Shown here piece after piece: positions 23,311 to 31,300 of a stretch of DNA of 64,000 nucleotides. The notes below the pieces were generated by a model. That model made no database searches and was not told where the DNA came from. It was given only the letters and a program-made list of their open reading frames with translations. Source of the stretch: Symbiodinium natans (Eukaryota; Sar; Dinophyceae; Suessiales; Symbiodiniaceae). Numbering within the stretch: the stretch's first letter is position 1; every line of letters starts with the position of its first letter. The stretch lies in contig CAJNDS010002155.1 in the NCBI GenBank assembly GCA_905221605.1, forward strand, positions 436,001 through 500,000. The letters run 5' to 3'. The translations under genes and the position numbers were made by a program.

Positions 23311-23550
23311 GTTGTGTCACATGGGTCGCTTGGGGCACTTGGGACACTTGGGTCGCTTGGGGTCAGACTTTGAAACACGTGAAACATTTGGAAGGACTCG
23401 GAAGACGTGGGTTATTTGGAGTACTGGGTTACTTGCGACACTTAGGTCACTCGGTCGCACGCTGTGTTCAGCGCTGGGAACACTCGGGTTGGGTCACTGG
23501 GGGCACTTCATTCACTCGGTCAGTTGGGACACTCGAATGGCCCGTGCCGA
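23311..23550 (+). repeat. Degenerate 9-bp array (CACTTGGGT-like)
   Basis: Successive units such as CGCTTGGGG, CACTTGGGA, CACTTGGGT, CATTTGGAA, CACTTAGGT, CACTCGGTC keep a 9-base register for about 240 bp. The 9-base period keeps plus frames open. Confidence 0.85.
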
Positions 23551-24224
23551 GTGAGTGGGGCTTCGGTTTACACATGGTAGCTGGGCCTATGCCTTGCCTG
23601 GAGGGCAGGCCAGCCCCTAAAGCGTAACCTCTAAACCCTAAATCCTGAACCTGCGCCCGAAACTCTCAAGAGCTCTCGCCAACGCCCGAGCGGCAAGTCG
23701 TCCAAGAAACCATTCTTCCTCAGCTGCAGCGTTTCGGGTCTAGGGTTTAGGGTCTCTGGTCTAGAGCTTCGGGTTTGGCTCAGTGGGGCTTAGGGAGCTG
23801 AGGGGCCAAGGGTGGTTCAGGGTTGAGTGCCCTGGGAGAAGTAGAGTAGAGGATCTAAGGATTCGGAAGTCTAGTTTTTAGTCTTTTAGTGTTGTCGGAG
23901 GGCACTGCTAAGGCAGAGTCAATTCATCTTGCCAATGCTGGTTCAAAGGCCTAGGCCTAGGCCTTGAGGCCTCGACCCCAACCTCTCCCCCCCGCAACGA
24001 AGCGAAAAAGACCGCGAGAGGGAGAGACATAGAGAGAGGGAGAGACACACGCACACACAAGTGAAGAACCAAAACCACAAAACGCAACGGCTGAAGCGAA
24101 ACCTTGAGTCTTTCGCTCTCGCACATCTACCACTTCCACTTTGGAGCCAGCCATCCGGCTAAAGTTCCTCTTCCGGGGACAAACCCCTTGCGCCCCCTTG
24201 TGCCGGCTTTAAGGACTTCAAAGT

Positions 24225-24300
24225 TGTTGCTGAGGAAATCTGAGCCAGGCATCACTTTCACCTCCTGACCCGCAACGGAGACGATGCCCTTACGAACTGC
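24225..24300 (-). CDS. DLST: DLST candidate exon near C terminus
   Basis: The minus frame PMAVRKGIVSVAGQE, ending at GAG|GTGAAA, sits where DLST has its RPxxV...G.v strand before the catalytic His motif. A MHHVGK frame at 24397-24414 may be the preceding piece. Weaker than the other exons. Confidence 0.4.
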
Positions 24301-25075
24301 CATTGGCAGGAGGCACGGGGTTGTGCGGCGGCCTCCCGCAGCGGTTCACTGCACCCGCAGGGAGCCCTGTAACAGAACCCCAAAAAAATCTTTACGGATG
24401 TGAATCTTTGCCCACATGGTGCATGGCGTGTCAGTGCTGCGAGCCAGAAGCTGGATCAGGCGTCAGAGCATCGAATTTCGGGGTCTTAAGAATTAGAATA
24501 GGGTTTTGGGGGTTCTTCTCGTATAGTTATATAGGGGCCCTGATTTCTTCCGACCCCCTATACTATGGGGCTGCAGGGCCTATTGGCGGATTCTGCGGGC
24601 CAGGTTGGAGTTTGGTTCGGGGGCATTCAGAGCGCACCGGCAAGCAGAGCACATTGGCACAGGAGGAGCACCTCCGTTGGTGATCGTGAAAGTGTTTCCG
24701 GTGATGTCGTCCATACCTTGGTCCAACAATCCCAGATGGTCAGCACCCATCCAAAGGTGGCGTTTAGGGTCGCTACCTTAAACATGAGCCTTCTACAACC
24801 CCACGACCCTAGCTTGTACATCGTTCTGAAACCCTAAGCTTCCAAAAAAAATGCACCCCACAACCCCAAACCCAAAAACCCAAGAACCCTAAACCCAAGG
24901 CCCTAAAACCCCAAACCCACGAAGCCTCTAGCAAATGGCCCCTTGGGATGCGGCTGAGCTTGTCCTGCTTGGCAAGACCAGCAAATCGGGCAAACTCACT
25001 CTCGACCTGGTTTGGGGGCTTGGGAGGTTAGGGTTTAGGGGGTTTAGGGTTGAGGGTTGAGGGTTTAGGGGGTTT

Positions 25076-25107
<32 letters not shown>

Positions 25108-25327
25108 GGTTTAGGGTTGAGGGTTGAGGGTTGAGGGTTAAGGGTTGAGGGTTGAGGGTTGAGGGCTGAGGGTTTATGGCTTGGGGCTTAGGGCTTAAGG
25201 TTTGGGAGGCTGGGTGCCTTTTGTCTGTAGGCTTTATAGGCTTGAAGGTTTAGGGTTTAAGGTTCGGTGTGCACTGCCCCACCGACAAGGGGAAGCCAAA
25301 GGCACGCTTGATAAGCAACCCAAAAAA

Positions 25328-25359
<32 letters not shown>

Positions 25360-28300
25360 ACCACACCCCCACACACCTGCACCTATAAACCCTGCAAACC
25401 CTGCACACCCTATAAACCCTATAAAGCCGACAAACCCAAAAAACCTTATTAACCCTACACACCCGACAAACCCTGTAAACCCCATAAATCCTATACACCC
25501 TTGAAACCCTTTAAACCCTTTCACCTATAAACCCTAAAAACCCTGTACACCATTTAAACCCTATAATAAACTCTCAACAAAAAACACTGTAAACCCTATA
25601 AACCCTACCTCCGCCAAGTTCTTGGTCTCCATGTTCTTGATCACTGGTGTTACAAGCCCCTGCACCAGGCTGCGTCGTGAGGGTGGGATTGAGGATTGCA
25701 GGACTACAGGGGCTACAGGGACTACAGGGACTACAGCGACTATAGGGACTACAGGGACCATAGGGGCCATATAGGGACTAGGGTTTAGGGTTCAGGGTTC
25801 AGGGTTTATACAGGGTTCAGAAGGTTTATGAGGTTTGCCAAATTGCAGGGTTTTTAGGGTTCATGGGGCCGGTTGTGGGGTGCAGGGATTGAGGGTTAAG
25901 GTCTTTGCTTTGGGGGCTCGCCTTCAGGTCCCTAAACCCCAAACTGCCTAACCCGCAAAAGCACAAAACACCCCAAACCCCTAAACCCTACAAACTTCCA
26001 AAAGCCTGCCAACCACAATACATGCCCAAACCCCAAACCCCAAACCACCCTAAACCCTAAACCCTAAACCCTAAACCCTAAACCCTAAACCCTAAACCCT
26101 AAACCCTAAACCCTACACCTGGCCTTGGGGGTTGCAGCTGCAAAACCGATATTGATGTAGTCTCGGAAGACCACCTCATTTGTCCTTGGTGTGGGGGGGG
26201 GGGGGGGGGGGCGTTTGGTCTTTTAGGGTTTAGGGTTTAGGGTTCAGGGTTTAGGGTTTAGGGCCTTAGGTTCTTTGAGGGTTGTTGGTGTTTTCGGGCT
26301 TAGGGGAGCAGATTCAGGAGCTCAGGGGCCAGAAGTGTCCTTCCGCAGCTCCGCAGGGTGCTGGGCAGGTAACATGCGGGTGCGTCGCATCGGCGAAGGC
26401 TTGCAGCGCCTATGTCTTCAAGAATGTCTCCCACTACGCAAAGAACGCTTCAGGCCTCACGTGAGGCTCCTCCATCCTAAGCCCTAAACCCTAAATCCTA
26501 AACCCCAAATCCCAAACCCTAAACTCTTCCGAAACCTCAGAGTCCTCCTGGGCACCCGGCGCATTGTCAATGTAGGCATTCCTCCGCTGCTCCAGCTTTC
26601 GGCTTCGGGCTTCAGGGTTCTGGGGTTTAGGGTTAGGGTTTAGGCTTTAGGGTTTAAAGTTTAGGGTTTAGGAATCTGGGGTTTAGGTCTTAGGACCTTC
26701 GGGGCAGAGCGGATGGGACCAGTCATCTAAACCCGAGCCCTAACACCTGAAGCCACAAACCAAACCCGTCCCCCCCCCCCCCCCCCCCCCCCCCGCCTCC
26801 CAAAACAAAAAAACCCGCAAGAAGAAGAGCCAGCCAAAAGAAACACGAAAGACACAAGTCCCACCGCCCCCTAACCCCCACAACCCAAAAAGACGAAAAG
26901 CTGTTTGCATGCATGTCCATAAGCCCGAACATCCGAGATGCCCAACATGGCCGCTTGCAACTACACCCTGCAACACAACCCTAAAGCCAAAACCTAGACC
27001 CTAACAGCCCAACCCTACACCCTGAAGCCTAAAAGCTACTGATTACACCCTCACCCCTAAGCTGTAAACCCTAAACCCTTTTGCCAGCCCAGGTTCAAGG
27101 CTGGTATCTGCTTCAGGGCATGGGCGCTGGCCTGACCCGGAATTCTTGGAGAGTGGTTTCCGACACGAAGCATCAAGGAGCAAGAACAAAAACAACACCG
27201 AGATGCAAGAAGGCACGTGTACTCCAACTGCACGAAAAGAGACATGCGAAAACGTGGGGGGCACCACAGCGTGCCTTTCTGAAATCTTAAGGGCTTAGTG
27301 CTTCGTTAGGGGGCTTGGGGCTTAGGGTTTTTTAGGCTTGTGGTGGGGGAACCTTCGGGTTTAGGTATAGAGGGTTCACGATGCCCCGAGGGCGGAAGTT
27401 TAGGGGTCACAGGGTTCTATAGCTCGGGGTGTTTAGGCTCAGGGTTGATTGTCCGAATCTGGAGCGGGGAGGGCGACCCGCTTGCATGTTGCGGGTTTCA
27501 GGTATTGAATGAAGGAGAGAAACATCCACAAGCGCCCTACACCCACCCCCCCTCTTAAATTAGCCTTATAGGGCCTGAGCCCTTGTCGGACGAGCCCCAC
27601 CCAGAGCGGGCGTCGCCCGAAGACGGAGTCGAACGAGCAGAGCCCGCCAAGCGCGAGACGAGCGGAGGTGGGGCTCCAGTAGGGCTTCTGGGCGAAATTT
27701 TCCCTAGAACGTTCAAGCTTGAGCCCTTTAAATCCTAAAGCCCAAAAACCCTAAACCCGAAACCCCAAACCTAAACCCTAAACCGCTTCTCACAAACGCC
27801 CGAGCTGCAGACCCAGGTGCCCCAACTTCCGAAACCTTGCGAGTGCACGCCGCGGAACACACCACCGAACCTTAAACCTTGAGTAAACCCTAAACCCTGA
27901 ACCCTCCCTAAACCCTAAACCCTAAACCCTAAACCCTAAACCCTGAATAGACCCTCAGCACCCCTCGGGAAGTGAGGCCCAGACCAGGAAGAAAGGAGAC
28001 TGGAAGCCTAGCTTTGCGCCATGGGAGGACTGGAAGATGTCTTTGTACTCCTGATGCCAGCTGGTTGAGGGCTCCGGCTTTGGGATCTCTGGGATTTTGA
28101 GGCTGGGTTCAGGGTTTAGGGCTTGGGGTTTGGGGTTTTGGGTTTAGGGTTTGGATTTGCATTTCCAAAGCCAGAGAGCCAAGATAGCAGTGCATGAAGC
28201 AACGTGGAACCCCCCGCGGGGGCAAGTCCTTGCGCATCTTGATTAGCCCGGACATGTCCACCTCCTGGAATGTGGTCAGCATGGCCTGCAGTGCAGCGCT

Positions 28301-31300
28301 CTAAACCCTAAACCCTAAACCCTAAACCCTAAACCCTAAACCCTAAACCCTAAACCCTAAACCCTAAACCCTAAACCCTAAACCCTAAACCCTAAACCCT
28401 AAACCCTAACCCTAAACCCTAAACCCTAAACCGCAAGCCCTAATCCCTAAACCCCCAAAACCAATGTTTTGGTTCAGGGACTTGGGGTGGCACATACGGG
28501 AATGAAAAGACGGCTTTCACCTTGCGGGCGCGGGACTGATGTGACCCTGAACCCAGGCGTGCTTCTTGTGGTGATCAGACTGGCTCACAAGCAGGGTTTA
28601 GGGTTTAGGGTTTAGGGTCTAGGGTTTAGGGTTTAGGGTTTAGGGTTTAGGGTTTAGGGTTTAGGGTTTAGGGTTTAGGGTTTAGGGTTTAGGGTTTAGG
28701 GTTTAGGGTTTAGGGTTTAGGGTTTAGGGTTTAGGGTTTATGGGTTTATGGGTTTAGGGTTTAGGGTTTAGGGTTAGGGTTTAGGGTTTTAGGGTTTTTA
28801 GGGTTTAGGGTTTAGGGTTTAGGGTTTAGGGTTTAGGGTTTAGGGTTTAGGGTTTAGGGTTTAGGGTTTAGGGTTTAGGGTTTAGGGTTTAGGGTTTAGG
28901 GTTTTAGGGTTTAGGGTTTAGGGTTTAGGGTTTAGGGTTTAGGGTTTAGGGTTTAGGGTTTAGGGTTTAGGGTTTAGGGTTTAGGGTTTAGGGTTTAGGG
29001 TTTAGGGTTTAGGGTTTAGGGTTTAGGGGTTAGGGTTTAGGGTTTAGGGTTTAGGGTTTAGGGTTTAGGGTTTAGGGTTTAGGGTTTAGGGTTTAGGGTT
29101 TAGGGTTTAGGGTTTAGGGTTTAGGGTTTAGGGTTTAGGGTTTAGGGTTTAGGGTTTAGGGGCCACCCACACACAGTCCCGCATTTGCTCCGGATGGGTG
29201 CTTGAGCTGCGTGTTGAGGAACTTTGGGTTGAAGGCTTCGGGGGAGCCACCGGGGCCACCCAACAGCCGACTTCAACACGAAACCGTTTAGGGTTTAGGG
29301 TTTAGGGCTTAGGGCTTAGGGTTTAGGGTTTAGGGGTTTAGGGTTTAGGGTTTAGGGTTTAGGGTTTAGGGTTTGGGGTTTAGGGTTTAGGGTTTAGGGT
29401 TTAGGGTTTAGGGATGTAGGCCCTGAGGGCAACACCGGGCTTCGGGGCTTAAGGGGTGGTAGCTCCATCGTTGGTTTGTAGCTGCAGCCCCATGTTTCTT
29501 GCAGCTGACCCGGGCACGAAGCCTGAAACACCACAAGCCCTCAACCCGAAACCCATGTATCTTGATGCCCAGGCACAAGCGTGTTTTGTGACTCTTTGAG
29601 ATTTCGCGCGATGGCTTGGCGCATTCCTCGGGCAGTCAGCGAGACGACCATAGGCCATAACAGGGCTGTCTGCTGCAGTACCGGTGACAAGAAGTCCTTT
29701 GGTATTCCAGTCCTATACAGCTCTTCGAGCAACTAGACATCGAATGGCTGTCCAGGAGTCTAGCAGACACCAGGATTGGGCATGGACTGCCAGAGAGAGC
29801 AAATCATTTGAGAAGCATGTTCAGTTTGTTCTTTGCAAAACCCATTGTTACCGTAACGAACTTTAGAAGGCTCGCTGTGGAGACTGCCAAGGAAACTAAG
29901 ACGTGGACACCAGTGGAAACGCAACTCAAGCCCCCAATTCCAAACATCCACCCCCAAACCCCAACGCCAATCCAACACTTGGGCCGAGCGGCGTGTCATC
30001 TTCTCCCTCCTCTCACCTCTTTCCGGCGAGGAGGGGGCGCTGGTGGCCTGCCGCACATGATTCCAAAACCCAAAAAAAATCCCCAAGGCCGCACCCCCTA
30101 AAGTTCCAAACCCAAAGACCCAAACTCACACACTAAACCTCAGAACCCATCATAACGACTAAAAACTTGAACCCCAAAGATCCGGAAACCCTAACCCGCT
30201 GTGCACATCGTGCCCATCAGGACCCCGACCGAGGCAGCCGGTGCAGCCGCTTTCGGGGCGGGGGCGGCCTGCGTTCTCATACTTAGGGCTTGCCATGTAG
30301 GGTTCATGGTTTAGGGTTTGTGGTACCCCAAATATCGTGAACCCCAGATGTGCATGGGGTTTATAGGGTTCAGGCGAGTTGCGGCCAGGAAGCTCTGCAA
30401 CATCCTTATCCCCTCCCCGCAAAACCCAAACGCTTGGTGGCTCATGCCGGGAACCCTCACTGCCAACCCTTCCTTCACCCTGTATGCCATACGCGAAACT
30501 CCCCCCACCTGGTCCCCGAAACCCGACACCCTGATCCGCTAATACCCTCATACCCTAAACCCTATACTATAAACCCTAAACCCCAAATCCCAAACCCCAA
30601 ACCCTAAAACCCAAACCCTCAGCCCCTGGCCGCCTTTGGCGCCGCCTTCGGTGCTGCAGCCGGAGCCTCAGCTGCTGGCGCTGCCGCTGCGGCCGCCTGG
30701 CGTCGCGCTGGAGAGGCATCTAAGGGCCAAACAGAGGTTTGGGGTTTAGGGCCTAGGGTTTGTTTGGGGTTTAGGGGTTAGGGGTTTAGGGGTTTAGGGG
30801 TTTAGGGGTTTAGGGGTTTAGGGGTTTAGGGTTTAGGGGTTGAAGGGTTTGGGGGTTTAGGGGTTTGAGGGTTTCGGGGTTTAGGGGTTTAGGGGTTTAG
30901 GGCTAAGCCCTAAGCCCTCAGCCCTAAACCCTAAACCCTAAACGTAAACCCTACCCCCACCAGCCTCAGGGGCGGCAGCTGGCGCGCCCTCCCCCGAAGG
31001 CCCAAGCACCTGGGCTTCAGAGGGTTGAGGGGGGTTCAGGGTTTAGGGTTTAGGGTTTAGGGTTTAGGGTTTAGGGTTTAGGGTTTAGGGTTTAGGGTTT
31101 AGGGTTTAGGGTTTAGTTTGCAGCACGGGCTCCTTGGTTGCTTAGAGGCTGCCAATCACAGATTTTCCACATCTTCCCAGACCCCTGGGAGGATCCAAAG
31201 CATGGATCCCCTTAAGGGTTCCTAAGCATGACCCCATAGTAGTATAGGGTACCGTTTGGGGGCTCTATGTTTTGGATCCTCCCAGGAATTTGGGTTGCGA

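Noticed and set aside
27594-27675. tRNA-like or structured RNA: AGCCCCACC ... GGTGGGGCT stem over about 80 bases
   Set aside because: It has a 9-bp closing stem but no tRNA-type T-loop, anticodon arm or A/B box pattern; left as a GC-rich hairpin only.
28595-29160. True chromosome end (telomere)
   Set aside because: The array is flanked on both sides by DLST coding exons and by arrays in the opposite orientation, so it is interstitial.
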